A stretch of 64,000 nucleotides of DNA, taken from assembly GCF_902833645.1 (NCBI RefSeq), contig NZ_CADFGE010000005.1, forward strand, positions 248,001 to 312,000, in the 5' to 3' direction. The DNA comes from Paraburkholderia fungorum (GTDB lineage Bacteria; Pseudomonadota; Gammaproteobacteria; Burkholderiales; Burkholderiaceae). Position 1 is the stretch's first letter; each line of letters opens with the position of its first letter. The notes below the pieces were generated by a model. That model was given only the letters and a program-made list of their open reading frames with translations. It was not told the origin of the DNA and did no database searches. The translations under genes and the position numbers were made by a program. This document shows, piece by piece, positions 35,440 to 45,450 of this stretch.

Positions 35440-35453
35440 TTGCTCAAAGGGTA

Positions 35454-35482
35454 TTTACAAAGCGCAAATTGGCCTCTAGAAT
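35454..35482 (+). promoter_or_regulatory. Sigma-70 promoter of tRNA-Ala
   Basis: TTTACA and TAGAAT are separated by exactly 17 bases. The tRNA starts 20 bases after the -10. Confidence 0.8.
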
Positions 35483-35501
35483 CTCGTTTCTGTTCTGCAA
35501 G

Positions 35502-35577
<76 letters not shown>

Positions 35578-35628
35578 TCAGAGCAGAGTGAAGTCGTTCC
35601 GAAGTCTGGAGCTTGTAGCAAAAAAGAC

Positions 35629-35657
35629 TTCACAAACGGCTGTAACGTAGTTAGAAT
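35629..35657 (+). promoter_or_regulatory. Sigma-70 promoter of the tRNA-Glu/Asp cluster
   Basis: TTCACA and TAGAAT are separated by 17 bases, about 75 bases upstream of the first tRNA-Glu. Confidence 0.7.
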
Positions 35658-35731
35658 ATCGGTCTTTGCTGCAGACGAAACGAAATTAACGTCAGTTAGC
35701 AGCAAGATAAAGACAGATCTGAAAAGATTAT

Positions 35732-35807
35732 GTCCCCTTCGTCTAGAGGCCTAGGACATCACCCTTTCACGGTGAGTACAGGGGTTCGAATCCCCTAGGG
35801 GACGCCA
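35732..35807 (+). tRNA. tRNA-Glu (anticodon TTC), copy 1
   Basis: This is a 76-nt cloverleaf: acceptor GTCCCCT / AGGGGAC, anticodon TTC at 35766-35768, T-arm AGGGGTTCGAATCCCCT, G-CCA end encoded. It is identical to copy 2 at 36028-36103. Confidence 0.96.
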
Positions 35808-35889
35808 AACATCAGCGTCGCTTGGTAGCAGTAAAGCAGCGCAGCTTGCAGAGAAAAAACCAACGCTCGCAAGTCATGATAGGCAAACT

Positions 35890-35966
35890 GGAGTGGTAGT
35901 TCAGTTGGTTAGAATACCGGCCTGTCACGCCGGGGGTCGCGGGTTCGAGTCCCGTCCACTCCGCCA
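35890..35966 (+). tRNA. tRNA-Asp (anticodon GTC), copy 1
   Basis: This is a 77-nt cloverleaf: acceptor GGAGTGG / CCACTCC, anticodon GTC at 35924-35926, T-arm GCGGGTTCGAGTCCCGT, CCA encoded. It differs from copy 2 by a paired change in the acceptor stem. Confidence 0.96.
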
Positions 35967-35970
35967 GACA

Positions 35971-36005
35971 AAGCCCGTTCATACAAATCTGAACGGGCTT
36001 TTTCA
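35971..36005 (+). terminator. Intrinsic terminator after the first Glu-Asp pair
   Basis: AAGCCCGTTC / GAACGGGCTT hairpin with a 10-base loop, then TTTC. Confidence 0.85.
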
Positions 36006-36027
36006 TTAAAGGTGTAAGCAGTACGTT

Positions 36028-36103
36028 GTCCCCTTCGTCTAGAGGCCTAGGACATCACCCTTTCACGGTGAGTACAGGGGTTCGAATCCCCTAGGGGACG
36101 CCA
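36028..36103 (+). tRNA. tRNA-Glu (anticodon TTC), copy 2
   Basis: Sequence is the same as copy 1. Only about 20 bases separate it from the preceding terminator, with no clear promoter, so it may depend on read-through. Confidence 0.96.
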
Positions 36104-36185
36104 GCACATCGGCGTCGTTCGGTTGGCAGTATGAACGGTGCAGCGGTTGAAAGAGCCTGGCTCATAAACCGCGCTGTAAAAATCT

Positions 36186-36262
36186 GGAGCGGTAGTTCAG
36201 TTGGTTAGAATACCGGCCTGTCACGCCGGGGGTCGCGGGTTCGAGTCCCGTCCGCTCCGCCA
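36186..36262 (+). tRNA. tRNA-Asp (anticodon GTC), copy 2
   Basis: 77-nt cloverleaf with acceptor GGAGCGG / CCGCTCC. Compared with copy 1, T-A has become C-G at pair 5-68; the rest matches. Confidence 0.96.
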
Positions 36263-36268
36263 GATTTT

Positions 36269-36303
36269 AAAAAGCCCACTTCGAAAGAAGTGGGCTTTTT
36301 TTA
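36269..36303 (+). terminator. Intrinsic terminator of the tRNA cluster
   Basis: AAAAGCCCACTTC-gaaa-GAAGTGGGCTTTT hairpin with a GAAA tetraloop and seven or more T. Confidence 0.92.
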
Positions 36304-36415
36304 TTTCCGCCGCCGGTCCGCCTGGGTATCGTCCGGGTATGCTCGGGACAAACAGCCATTGCCAGCGCGCGCGGGCTGTTTTACCGTTGACCTGACTTAT
36401 CTTCGTCGTCCCGCC

Positions 36416-36880
36416 ATGTTCGACCCAACCGAAGCTCCGTCACCGTTTTATCTGCGCCAGGCCAGCATGGACGATTTCGAGTTCGCTGAGGCGCTGACCC
36501 GCAACAACATGGGTGGCTACTATCGCCGGCACCATCTGGTCTGGCGTGGCGATCTCTTTCTCGGCAGTTGGCGCGAGTCGGAAAATTTCATTCTCGAAGT
36601 GGATGGCGAGCCGATCGGCGTGCTGCGCATCACGCAAGAAGGGGATTCGCTGCACATCCGCGACGTGCAGATTGCCGAAGGGCATCGGCGGCTCGGCGCC
36701 GGCACGTATCTGCTCGACATCTCGCATCAGTGGGCACGCGAGCGCGGGCTACGCGAGTTGCAGTTGCGCGTGTTCGTCGACAATCCCGCCGCGCGCTTGT
36801 ATCAGCGCAAGGGGTATAAGCTGACCGGGCCGCGTCTGGCGCAACTCGGCGCGATCCGTCATCTGGCGCGGCGCGTCTGA
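36416..36880 (+). CDS. GNAT-family N-acetyltransferase
   Basis: This protein is 154 residues from ATG 36416. The GNAT core is visible: acceptor-side beta strands GEPIGVLRITQEGDSLHIRDVQIA, the acetyl-CoA loop EGHRRLGAGTYLLD (Q/RxxGxG/A type, about residues 93-106) and the C-terminal DNPAARLYQRKGYK motif. The acceptor substrate cannot be inferred. It stands alone between the tRNA cluster and a convergent AraC-type gene. Confidence 0.88.
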   Translation: MFDPTEAPSPFYLRQASMDDFEFAEALTRNNMGGYYRRHHLVWRGDLFLGSWRESENFILEVDGEPIGVLRITQEGDSLHIRDVQIAEGHRRLGAGTYLLDISHQWARERGLRELQLRVFVDNPAARLYQRKGYKLTGPRLAQLGAIRHLARRV

Positions 36881-36912
36881 CGCATTGCCGCGAGCGGTTA
36901 TCCCTTGCACCG

Positions 36913-37785
36913 TCACTTCTGCGCGGTCTCTTCGTCCGCTTCCGAAGCAGCACTGCTAGCTGCGCTTTCCACGCGGTGCTCGGCGCCACGCTCGATGAAC
37001 GCGCGTGGACTGGCGCCGAATGCCCGCCGGAACATCGCCGAGAACGCGCTCTGACTCTGGTAGCCCAGTTCTTGTGCGACGTGTGAAAGCGGCCGCCCTT
37101 GACTCAATAGCGGAATCGCACGCGCGAGAATGGCCTGCTGCCGCCATTGCGAAAAACTCACGCCTAACTCCTGACGAAACAACCGGGCGATCGTGCGCGT
37201 ACTCGCACCGACACTCGATGCCCATTGTTCGAGCGAGTCGCCGTGCGTCGGATCCGCGATCACGGCCTCGCACAGCGCGCGCAAGCGCTTCTCGTTGGGC
37301 ATCGGCACCGATAGCGGCAGGGGCTCCGAGCGCGTCAGTTCGTCGAGCGCGAGCGCGCCTAGCAGTTGTTCGCGTGTCGCTGAAATGCCAGGTGTGTCGA
37401 GCGCGGCGATGACTTCGCGCAGCAGGTTCGATACCTCGACCACACGCGGACTATCCAGTCCCGCCGGGACCGTGCTTTCGGTAATGTAGAGCGTGCGCAG
37501 AAAGGCGTCTTCGATCGCGACCACTTCGTGCATCACATGCGGCGGCACCCAGATCGCCCGGGATGGCGGCACCATCCATGTTGTGCCGGTTGTCGCAACG
37601 CGCAGCACCCCCCGCGACGCATAGGCCACCTGCGCCCACGCATGCGTGTGTCGCGCGATACGCCAGCCCGACGGCATCAGCCGTGAGCGTACGCGAATCG
37701 GATGCGATTGCGTCGGCTGGAATTCGGGCGGAATGTCGGCGAAGCGGGTCTGGCTCGACGGGTCCGGGTCAGTGGACGAATTCAT
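36913..37785 (-). CDS. AraC-family transcriptional regulator
   Basis: This is a 290-residue protein. The N-terminal cupin-like sensing domain contains RHTHAWAQVAYASRGVLRV and WMVPPSRAIWVPPHVMHEV. The C-terminal double helix-turn-helix spans about residues 180-265, with STRTIARLFRQELGVSFSQW and SHVAQELGYQSQSAFSAMFR, ending GASPRAF. This layout resembles NimR/YdeC-like efflux regulators. The tail after the HTH is Ala/Ser/Glu-rich. It is divergent from rraA, but a regulatory link is not evident. Confidence 0.9.
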   Translation of the reverse strand: MNSSTDPDPSSQTRFADIPPEFQPTQSHPIRVRSRLMPSGWRIARHTHAWAQVAYASRGVLRVATTGTTWMVPPSRAIWVPPHVMHEVVAIEDAFLRTLYITESTVPAGLDSPRVVEVSNLLREVIAALDTPGISATREQLLGALALDELTRSEPLPLSVPMPNEKRLRALCEAVIADPTHGDSLEQWASSVGASTRTIARLFRQELGVSFSQWRQQAILARAIPLLSQGRPLSHVAQELGYQSQSAFSAMFRRAFGASPRAFIERGAEHRVESAASSAASEADEETAQK

Positions 37786-38008
37786 ATTGAAGATCGATCC
37801 AGGGGATGGAACTCAAATAAAGCAGCGCCTGCGAAGACGTGGAACCCATGAGCATGCGGCGCCCAGGCACCGCGCGTTCGTGCGTGGACCCGGGCGTGCG
37901 GCCCCGGCGGTACGGGCTCAAAATTACCGCGGGCTTCTCATTGTAGGTGTTGCGTCGGAATTGACGTTGCATAATGTCCCGATTGCACGGATTCCGAGGA
38001 GAACCCCC

Positions 38009-38503
38009 ATGAGCTTCGCCACCGCCGACTTGTGCGATGCGCACGAGGACCTGCTGGCGCTGGGCACGTTGCGTGTGCTCGAGCCGGTCTTTCATCTCTT
38101 CAGCCGTGCCGAGAGTTTCAGCGGCGAGGCGGTGACGCTCAAGGTGTTCGAAGACAACGCGCTCGTGCGCGCCACGCTCGAGGAGAAGGGCGCCGGCCGG
38201 GTGCTGGTGGTCGACGGCGGCGGCAGTCTGCGTTGCGCGCTGGTAGGCGGCAACCTCGCGCAAATTGCCGAGCAGAACGGCTGGGCGGGCATCGTGCTGA
38301 ACGGCTGCGTGCGCGATACGCTGGAGCTCAACGAAATCAATGTCGGGGTGGCGGCCCTGGCGACCTGCCCACGGCGTGGCCAGAAACTCGGCACGGGTGA
38401 GCGCGACGTGCCGGTGCAGTTGCCGGGCGCGCTGGTGCGTCCGGGCGAGTGGATCTATGCGGATATCGACGGCGTGCTGGTGGCGAGCGCGCCGCTGAAC
38501 TGA
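38009..38503 (+). CDS. rraA: RraA family protein (RNase E inhibitor / oxaloacetate decarboxylase-like fold)
   Basis: This protein is 164 residues from ATG 38009, preceded by GAGGAG. The RraA signature is seen in RVLVVDGGGSLRCALVGGNLAQIAEQNGWAGIVLNGCVRD, with Gly-rich loop and the Arg-Asp pair, and in the ending of compact RraA proteins. E. coli RraA binds RNase E and inhibits it. Many relatives have class II aldolase/oxaloacetate decarboxylase activity instead. The close length match and absence of a neighbouring catabolic operon favour the RraA-type call. Confidence 0.9.
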   Translation: MSFATADLCDAHEDLLALGTLRVLEPVFHLFSRAESFSGEAVTLKVFEDNALVRATLEEKGAGRVLVVDGGGSLRCALVGGNLAQIAEQNGWAGIVLNGCVRDTLELNEINVGVAALATCPRRGQKLGTGERDVPVQLPGALVRPGEWIYADIDGVLVASAPLN

Positions 38504-38558
38504 AGCGCCGGCGTCAGCCGGGGCGAACCGAATTCATCATCAAGGAGAGCAAACGACG

Positions 38559-38960
38559 ATGCAGACCGTTTTTGTATATGGCACGTTGCGTGCCGGCGAA
38601 GTGAATGACCTCAGAGAGGCTGCCGCGCGCAACGAAATCGCCGAGCCGAATCTGCTCGGCACGGCCACGGTGCGCGGCCATCTGTTCGACTTCGGCCTGT
38701 ATCCAGGTCTGGTGGTCGACGAAGCGGGCGTAGACGTCACGGGTGACGTCTACGAAATCGAAGATGAACTGGTCGCGGTGCTCGATGAGATCGAAGCGGT
38801 GTATCCTGGCGTCGAAGATCGTTTCCTCGCGCGGGAAGTGATGCTGAAAGTAGACGGCAACGTCGTGAACTGCCGCTTCTATCCGGTCTCGCCCAATGCG
38901 GTGAAGGGCCTGCCGGAAATCAGATCGGGCGATTGGGTCGAGCATCGCAGCACGCGCTGA
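38559..38960 (+). CDS. Gamma-glutamylcyclotransferase-like (AIG2/YtfP) protein
   Basis: This 133-residue protein starts TVFVYGTLRAGEVN, the YGTL substrate-loop signature of the family, and contains VTGDVYEIEDELVAVLDEIEAVYPG with the expected acidic catalytic position. Family members release 5-oxoproline from gamma-glutamyl compounds or act on side-chain adducts. The actual substrate is unknown. It lies 55 bases after rraA and may share its transcript. Confidence 0.87.
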   Translation: MQTVFVYGTLRAGEVNDLREAAARNEIAEPNLLGTATVRGHLFDFGLYPGLVVDEAGVDVTGDVYEIEDELVAVLDEIEAVYPGVEDRFLAREVMLKVDGNVVNCRFYPVSPNAVKGLPEIRSGDWVEHRSTR

Positions 38961-39035
38961 GCGATGCTCGCGCCGGTTCGCGGCGAGCGCACCAAGTTTA
39001 CGTAACAACGCATAGCGGCTACATCGCGTGCGCAT

Positions 39036-39073
39036 AAAAAAACGGCCCGGCAGGCATGCGCCTGTCGGGCCGT
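39036..39073 (-). terminator. Intrinsic terminator after aceB
   Basis: ACGGCCCGGCAGGC / GCCTGTCGGGCCGT hairpin (one mismatch) with an A-run on the plus strand, i.e. a T-run at the end of the minus transcript from aceB. Confidence 0.88.
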
Positions 39074-39181
39074 CCGGTCGGTCAGCCTTGCGACCCGGGC
39101 CGCTCTTTCATCTTGCGTGGCTGGTGAAAGCGGGCCTGGTACGACGTCGTTATTGCTGGTGCCTGAGGCAGCCTGGATGCC

Positions 39182-40792
39182 TCAGATTTCTTCGTACAGC
39201 GGCAGCGTCAGAAAGTCGGTGAATTGCTCCGATGTCGACATTTCGTCGAAGATTTGCGCGGCGCGATCGTACGGCTTCGTATCGCCGCCGACGGCCTGCT
39301 TCACCTTGTCGAGCTCTTCTGCCGACAAGGCACGCACCAGTTCCGCCGTGACCTTGCGGCCATCTTCGAGCTTGCCCTTCGGCGAGCGAATCCACTGCCA
39401 CACTTGCGAGCGCGAGATTTCCGCGGTGGCGGCGTCTTCCATCAGGTTGTGAATCGGCACGCAGCCATTGCCTGCGAGCCACGAACCCAGGTAGTGAATG
39501 CCGACGTTGATGTTGTTGCGCAGACCGCCTTCGGTGATCGGCGTTTCCGGGCGGAAGTCCGTCAGGTCGGACGCCGTGACGAGCACGTCGTCGCGTTGCT
39601 TGCCGATCTGGTTCGGCTTGTCGCCGAGCACCTTGACGAATTCTTCCATCGCGATCGGCACGAGACCCGGGTGCGCCACCCAGCCGCCGTCGTAACCGTC
39701 GCCCGCATCGCGTGCCTTGTCCGAGCGCACGCCGCCCATGGCCTTTTCGTTCGCTGCCGGATCGTTCTTGATCGGAATCAGCGCGCTCATGCCGCCGATT
39801 GCCGGGGCGTTGCGGCGATGGCAGGTCTTCAGCAGCAGCAGCGCGTAGGCACGCATGAAAGGCGAGGTCATGGTGATCTGCGAGCGGTCGGCGAGGCAGA
39901 AATCGCGGTCGCTCTTGAACTTCTTGATTGCCGAGAAGATGTAGTCCCAACGGCCGGCGTTCAGACCCGAGCTGTGCTCGCGCAACTCGTACAGGATTTC
40001 GTCCATTTCGAACGCGGCGACGATCGTTTCGATCAGCACGGTCGCGCGAATCGTGCCGCGCGGCACGCCCACGGCTTCCTGTGCGGCGAGGAAGATGTCG
40101 TTCCACAGGCGTGCTTCGAGGTGGCTTTCCATCTTCGGCAGATAGAAGTAGGGCGCCGTGCCGCGCGCGACCTGTTCCTTCGCGTTGTGAACCATGAAGA
40201 GCGCGAAGTCAAAGATACCGCCGCTGACGCGCTTGCCGTCCACCGTCACGTGCTTTTCGTCCAGGTGCCAGCCGCGCGGACGCACGATCAGCGTGGCGAT
40301 CTTGTCGTTCAGCGTGTACGACTTGCCATTCTGTTCGAGCGAAATCGTGCGGCGCACCGCGTCCTTCAGATTGATATGGCCGGTAATCTGGTTATCCCAG
40401 CTCGGCGCGTTCGAATCCTCGAAGTCGGTCATGTATGAATCCGCGCCCGAATTCAGCGCGTTGATGATCATCTTGCGCTCGACCGGACCGGTAATCTCCA
40501 CGCGGCGGCACTGCAGATCTTGCGGCAGCGGTGCGATCTTCCAGTCGCCTTCGCGCACGCTCTTCGTTTCGGCGAGGAAGTCCGGACGCTCACCGGCGTC
40601 GAGCCGTTTAGTGCGCTCGACGCGCGCCTGCAGCAGTTGCTGGCGGCGTGGTTCGAACGTGCGATGCAGCGCGGCGACAAGCTCAAGCGCTTCGCGGGTG
40701 AGGATTGCTTCATAGCCCGGCTTGATCTCAGCCGTGATTTCCATGCCCTGCGGCAACTGCAGTGAGGACTGCGATGACAGCGGATTCGCCAT
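39182..40792 (-). CDS. aceB: Malate synthase A
   Basis: This protein is 536 residues from ATG 40792, with AAGGAGA six bases upstream; the open frame extends 29 codons further without support. Features of isoform A are NALNSGADSYMTDFEDSNAPSWDN, IVRPRGWHLDEKHV (catalytic Arg) and DGYDGGWVAHPGLVPIAMEEF, with the AceB-type C-terminal plug. It condenses glyoxylate with acetyl-CoA to malate, the second glyoxylate-shunt step. The partner isocitrate lyase lies 3 kb away on the same strand, separated by unrelated genes, so they are not one simple operon. Confidence 0.96.
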   Translation of the reverse strand: MANPLSSQSSLQLPQGMEITAEIKPGYEAILTREALELVAALHRTFEPRRQQLLQARVERTKRLDAGERPDFLAETKSVREGDWKIAPLPQDLQCRRVEITGPVERKMIINALNSGADSYMTDFEDSNAPSWDNQITGHINLKDAVRRTISLEQNGKSYTLNDKIATLIVRPRGWHLDEKHVTVDGKRVSGGIFDFALFMVHNAKEQVARGTAPYFYLPKMESHLEARLWNDIFLAAQEAVGVPRGTIRATVLIETIVAAFEMDEILYELREHSSGLNAGRWDYIFSAIKKFKSDRDFCLADRSQITMTSPFMRAYALLLLKTCHRRNAPAIGGMSALIPIKNDPAANEKAMGGVRSDKARDAGDGYDGGWVAHPGLVPIAMEEFVKVLGDKPNQIGKQRDDVLVTASDLTDFRPETPITEGGLRNNINVGIHYLGSWLAGNGCVPIHNLMEDAATAEISRSQVWQWIRSPKGKLEDGRKVTAELVRALSAEELDKVKQAVGGDTKPYDRAAQIFDEMSTSEQFTDFLTLPLYEEI

Positions 40793-40875
40793 GGTTTCTC
40801 CTTGGTCGGTCAGATTGCAAAGGTGCAAATGTTGAGATGCGCTTGAATTGCGTCGTGGAATCCAGGCAATAGCCG

Positions 40876-41724
40876 TCACGCGCCAGGGCTGTGGCGCGGG
40901 CGGCTGCCGCCGGGATTGCCGGTGCCGCTATTGCGGTTGGGCGACGCGAGAGACTTCAAAAAAGCGAGCAGATCGTTCATGCCTCCGCCTGCGCCGTGCG
41001 GCGTAACGCCTAGTTCTTCGGCGGGTGCGTTTTGCCGGTTAAGCCAGAAAGTGGTGAAGCCGAACCAGCTCGCGCCAGCCACGTCCCAGCCGTTCGACGA
41101 CACGAAGACGATCTCGCGCGGCTCGGCGCCGAAGGCTTGTGTGCCGAGCGAGTAGGCTGCGGGCGAGGGTTTGTACGCGCGTACGGTATCGACGGACAGA
41201 ACATGGTCGAACAGGCGCGTCATGCCGGCGCTCTTCACGGCAATGTCGAGCATTTGCGGATTGCCGTTCGAGAGGATCGCGAGACCGGGCGTCGCAGTTA
41301 CCATCGGCGCGGTTTTGCCGCCCGCAGGCGCAGGCGTGGAGGCGGACAACGGCGACGGTGCGTCGCGCAACTGGCGCAGTGCGGGGACGGCATCGGGAAA
41401 AGCGGACAGGCACGCGTATTCGTCCATCAGACGCTTTTCCGCCGCGCGGCCCAGCGTGAGATGCAGTTTCCTGGCGGAGAAGCGCAAGGCGTCGAGCGTG
41501 ATGTCCCAGAACGGCCGGTAGTGCGCGCCCGGTGCGCCGGCCGGATCGGCGAGGGTGCGCAACTGCGTGTATTCGATCTGTTTCTGGCGCCACAACTGCG
41601 AAAGCGCGTCGCCCTGGCCCGGGAACATTTGCTCCGCGGCAGCGATCACCGAATGCACGTCGAAAAGCGTGCCGTAGGCGTCGAAAATCACTGCTTTGGG
41701 GAAAGGTGTCGTTGTGGCCGACAT
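40876..41724 (-). CDS. HAD-superfamily haloacid dehalogenase type II-like hydrolase
   Basis: This protein is 282 residues from ATG 41724 (MSATTTP). The HAD motifs are the nucleophile Asp15 in VIFDAYGTLFDV, Ser in LAILSNGNPQML, Lys in RAYKPSPAAY, and the final acidic-type motif FVSSNGWDVAGA typical of L-2-haloacid dehalogenases. A Ser/Pro/Ala-rich insert (about residues 125-145) is not usual for the family. It would replace halogen by hydroxyl on 2-haloacids, though many relatives are phosphatases. It is divergent from a LysR gene. Confidence 0.88.
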   Translation of the reverse strand: MSATTTPFPKAVIFDAYGTLFDVHSVIAAAEQMFPGQGDALSQLWRQKQIEYTQLRTLADPAGAPGAHYRPFWDITLDALRFSARKLHLTLGRAAEKRLMDEYACLSAFPDAVPALRQLRDAPSPLSASTPAPAGGKTAPMVTATPGLAILSNGNPQMLDIAVKSAGMTRLFDHVLSVDTVRAYKPSPAAYSLGTQAFGAEPREIVFVSSNGWDVAGASWFGFTTFWLNRQNAPAEELGVTPHGAGGGMNDLLAFLKSLASPNRNSGTGNPGGSRPRHSPGA

Positions 41725-41897
41725 TGCCGTGCACTCCATTAGAGGTCAGGACGGATTGTATTAGTGATGGTATGCGCTAAAAAAGAGGCTAAAGATCACT
41801 TGATCTTTTACTTTCATCCACCTAATCTGACGCGCACCGACCACTTTCCCGCGCAGTCCCAGAGGACTTCCTTCGGGGCATTGCGGCTCCACTGCCC

Positions 41898-42800
41898 ATG
41901 GACCGTTTCAAGCAGATCGAAACTTTCGTTACCGTCGCGGCCAAGGGCAGCCTGTCGGCTGCGGCGCTCGCCGAGGGCGTCGCGCCCGCCATCATTGGCC
42001 GCCGTATCGATGCGCTGGAAGAACGCCTCGGCGTCAAATTGCTTGTGCGGACCACTCGAAAGATCACGCTGACCTTCGAAGGCTCGGCGTTTCTCGAGGA
42101 TTGCCAGCGCGTCATTCACGACATGCAGAACGCCGAAGCCAGCGTGTCGGCCGGGGGCGTGAAGGCGAGCGGCCATTTGCGCCTGTCGGCGCCGGCCGGG
42201 TTTGGACGCAGGCATGTTGCGCCGTTGGTGCCTGCCTTCACCGTCGCCCATCCGGATGTGTCGATTACGCTCGACCTGTCCGACCGGCTGGTTGATCTCG
42301 TCAACGAGGGCTTCGACTGCGCCGTGCGTTTGGGGGAGTTGCCGGATTCGTCCCTGGTGTCGCTCAAGCTTGGCGAGAACCGCCGCGTGTGTGTGGCTTC
42401 GCCGTCGTATCTGAGCCGGCGCGGCTCGCCGCACACACTGGCCGATCTCGCGCACCACAACTGCCTGGCGCTCGGTGCGAGTGCCAACCAGCAGCGTGGC
42501 TGGATGTTCCAGCAGGGCGACAAGGTCGTGTCGATCAAGGTGTCCGGCACGATGGAATGCTCGGATGGCGCCGTGCTGCACGAGTGGTGCCTTGAGGGTT
42601 ACGGGCTCGCGTGGCGTTCGTGGTGGGAGGTCGGCGCGGATATCGCGGCCGGGCGCCTCGTCAGCGTGCTCGACGAGTTCGCCGCGCCGCCGATCGGCAT
42701 CCATGCGGTGTTTCCGCAACGCCGGCATTTGCCGCTGCGGGTGCGTCTGTTTCTGGACTTTCTCAAGCATACGTACGGCCATCCTGATTACTGGAACTGA
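41898..42800 (+). CDS. LysR-type transcriptional regulator
   Basis: This is a 300-residue LysR protein. The N-terminal winged HTH shows FVTVAAKGSLSAAALAEGVAPAIIGRRIDALEERLGVKLLVRTTRK (residues 10-55). The effector domain follows, with FDCAVRLGELPDSSLVSLKLGENRRVCVASPSYL, typical of the CrgA/DsdC-like group. It is divergent from the HAD hydrolase gene across 173 bases and may regulate it. Unlike the LysR copy at 5.2 kb it is intact. Confidence 0.93.
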   Translation: MDRFKQIETFVTVAAKGSLSAAALAEGVAPAIIGRRIDALEERLGVKLLVRTTRKITLTFEGSAFLEDCQRVIHDMQNAEASVSAGGVKASGHLRLSAPAGFGRRHVAPLVPAFTVAHPDVSITLDLSDRLVDLVNEGFDCAVRLGELPDSSLVSLKLGENRRVCVASPSYLSRRGSPHTLADLAHHNCLALGASANQQRGWMFQQGDKVVSIKVSGTMECSDGAVLHEWCLEGYGLAWRSWWEVGADIAAGRLVSVLDEFAAPPIGIHAVFPQRRHLPLRVRLFLDFLKHTYGHPDYWN

Positions 42801-43001
42801 CGCCGGCCGCGGTGCCGCATAGGTGCAAGGTGGCGCGACTGCGCCCCGCACCATCCGTGCAGCGGGTTTCCGATATGCGGACAGACCCGCACGATGGCCT
42901 TGCGCTCATTTCTGCGACCTACAATCGATTGGAGCGGCTTCCATACCGAACCTCGTCGGACGCTGACGCCGCGCTGCACGAAGCCGGCGACGGAGGGCAT
43001 C

Positions 43002-43436
43002 ATGTTCAGGCACATCCTGGTTCCGACCGATGGTTCAGACCTGTCGCGCAAAGCGATAGACGGCGCCATCGACCTCGCGCAGGCGGTGGGCGCTCGCGTT
43101 ACCGCCTACGCCTGTTTGCCGCAGTATCCGTACTCCCCATTCTCCGACGTGGTGATCGAGCCGCCGGTCGAGTTTTTGCAACGCAGCGAGCGTGAAGCAC
43201 GGGTGCATCTGCGGGAAGTGGAGCTGGCCGCGCGCCGTGTCGGTGTCGCATTCGATAGCCGCACCAGCGTGCATCCGGCACCGTATCTCGGCATCATCGA
43301 AGCCGCGGAGCAGGGTGGCTGCGATGTGATTTTCATGGCTTCGCATGGGCGGCGCGGTCTCGGCAGCCTGCTGATCGGCAGCGAGACGCAACGGGTCCTG
43401 ACGCATACGAAGATTCCCGTGATCGTGTACCGCTAG
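43002..43436 (+). CDS. Universal stress protein (UspA family)
   Basis: This protein is 144 residues from ATG 43002, with GGAGGG seven bases upstream. FRHILVPTDGSDLSRKA at the start is the Usp signature, and the ATP-binding ending MASHGRRGLGSLLIGSETQRVLTHTKIPVIVYR contains the GxxG-(9x)-G[ST] pattern. It is probably a cytoplasmic ATP-binding stress protein. It is convergent with aceA across about 260 bases containing the aceA terminator. Confidence 0.92.
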   Translation: MFRHILVPTDGSDLSRKAIDGAIDLAQAVGARVTAYACLPQYPYSPFSDVVIEPPVEFLQRSEREARVHLREVELAARRVGVAFDSRTSVHPAPYLGIIEAAEQGGCDVIFMASHGRRGLGSLLIGSETQRVLTHTKIPVIVYR

Positions 43437-43476
43437 GCGGCCCGCGCACGATTCGCATCGCTGACAGGCACGGCGT

Positions 43477-43508
43477 AAAAAAACGCGCCGGCGATGAGGC
43501 CGGCGCGT
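43477..43508 (-). terminator. Intrinsic terminator for aceA (minus transcript)
   Basis: ACGCGCCGGC-gatgag-GCCGGCGCGT perfect hairpin with an A-run on the plus strand at 43477-43483. It lies about 190 bases after the aceA stop. Confidence 0.85.
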
Positions 43509-43693
43509 CCTGTGTTCGCCGCACAATCCATTGCGCTGGCTTTGTCTCCACTGCCGCCATCACTCCCAGATTCCAACCATCAGGACAGACGGCGTTCCAG
43601 CCCTGATGGCTTCAGTCCTCCCTGAAGGCGGCCCTCTGGCGGGGCCGCTTTGTCGTCTGCCTTGCCGTTTCCGCGATCAGAGCGCCGGATGCC

Positions 43694-44998
<1,305 letters not shown>

Positions 44999-45087
44999 GG
45001 TGTGCTCCTTGGTTGCCTGTAATGGATAGGGTGACTCTTTGTCTTCGTCGAAGCGTTTGACCGTTTAAGGCGTTTCGTTTCGTGAAG

Positions 45088-45099
45088 TCTTATATAAGA
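45088..45099. promoter_or_regulatory. Perfect palindrome in the aceA upstream region
   Basis: TCTTATATAAGA lies 90 bases before the aceA start in an otherwise A+T-rich, gene-free region (44999-45450). Similar TATATAAGA-containing palindromes have been reported upstream of TCA-cycle genes in betaproteobacteria as GntR-type regulator sites; I recall this only in outline. The TATATA core could alternatively be a -10. The only other item in this region is the rhlE terminator. Confidence 0.5.
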
Positions 45100-45314
45100 G
45101 TCTAGGCAAATCGGTTGTCGCGCAATAGCGGGCGGGGAGCGTTTTTTGAATATTTATTTTTATTTAAAATCAATTGCTTGGCGGTACTGTTCCACATTAA
45201 GAAACGTCTTTTTCCATCTTGCAATAGGGCGTCTTGTGCCGTGCAGCACGATTTTTTACGACGCAAAAAATTTTTTCACATCGTGAAATATTAATGGTCG
45301 CCGAAGTACGGACG

Positions 45315-45343
45315 AAAAAAAACCGGCGCCTGAGCACCGGTTT
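45315..45343 (-). terminator. Intrinsic terminator after rhlE
   Basis: AAACCGG / CCGGTTT stem with A-run on the plus strand, so T-run at the end of the minus-strand rhlE transcript, about 108 bases after the stop. Confidence 0.8.
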
Positions 45344-45450
45344 CTTCTGACCGACGGACCGCATGGAGGCCATCCGGGTCATTTCAGGCCGCGTTACGCA
45401 CTGAATGAGCTGCGTGAATGCGCTTGCCTGATGACTGCTGGGTCGCTTGC

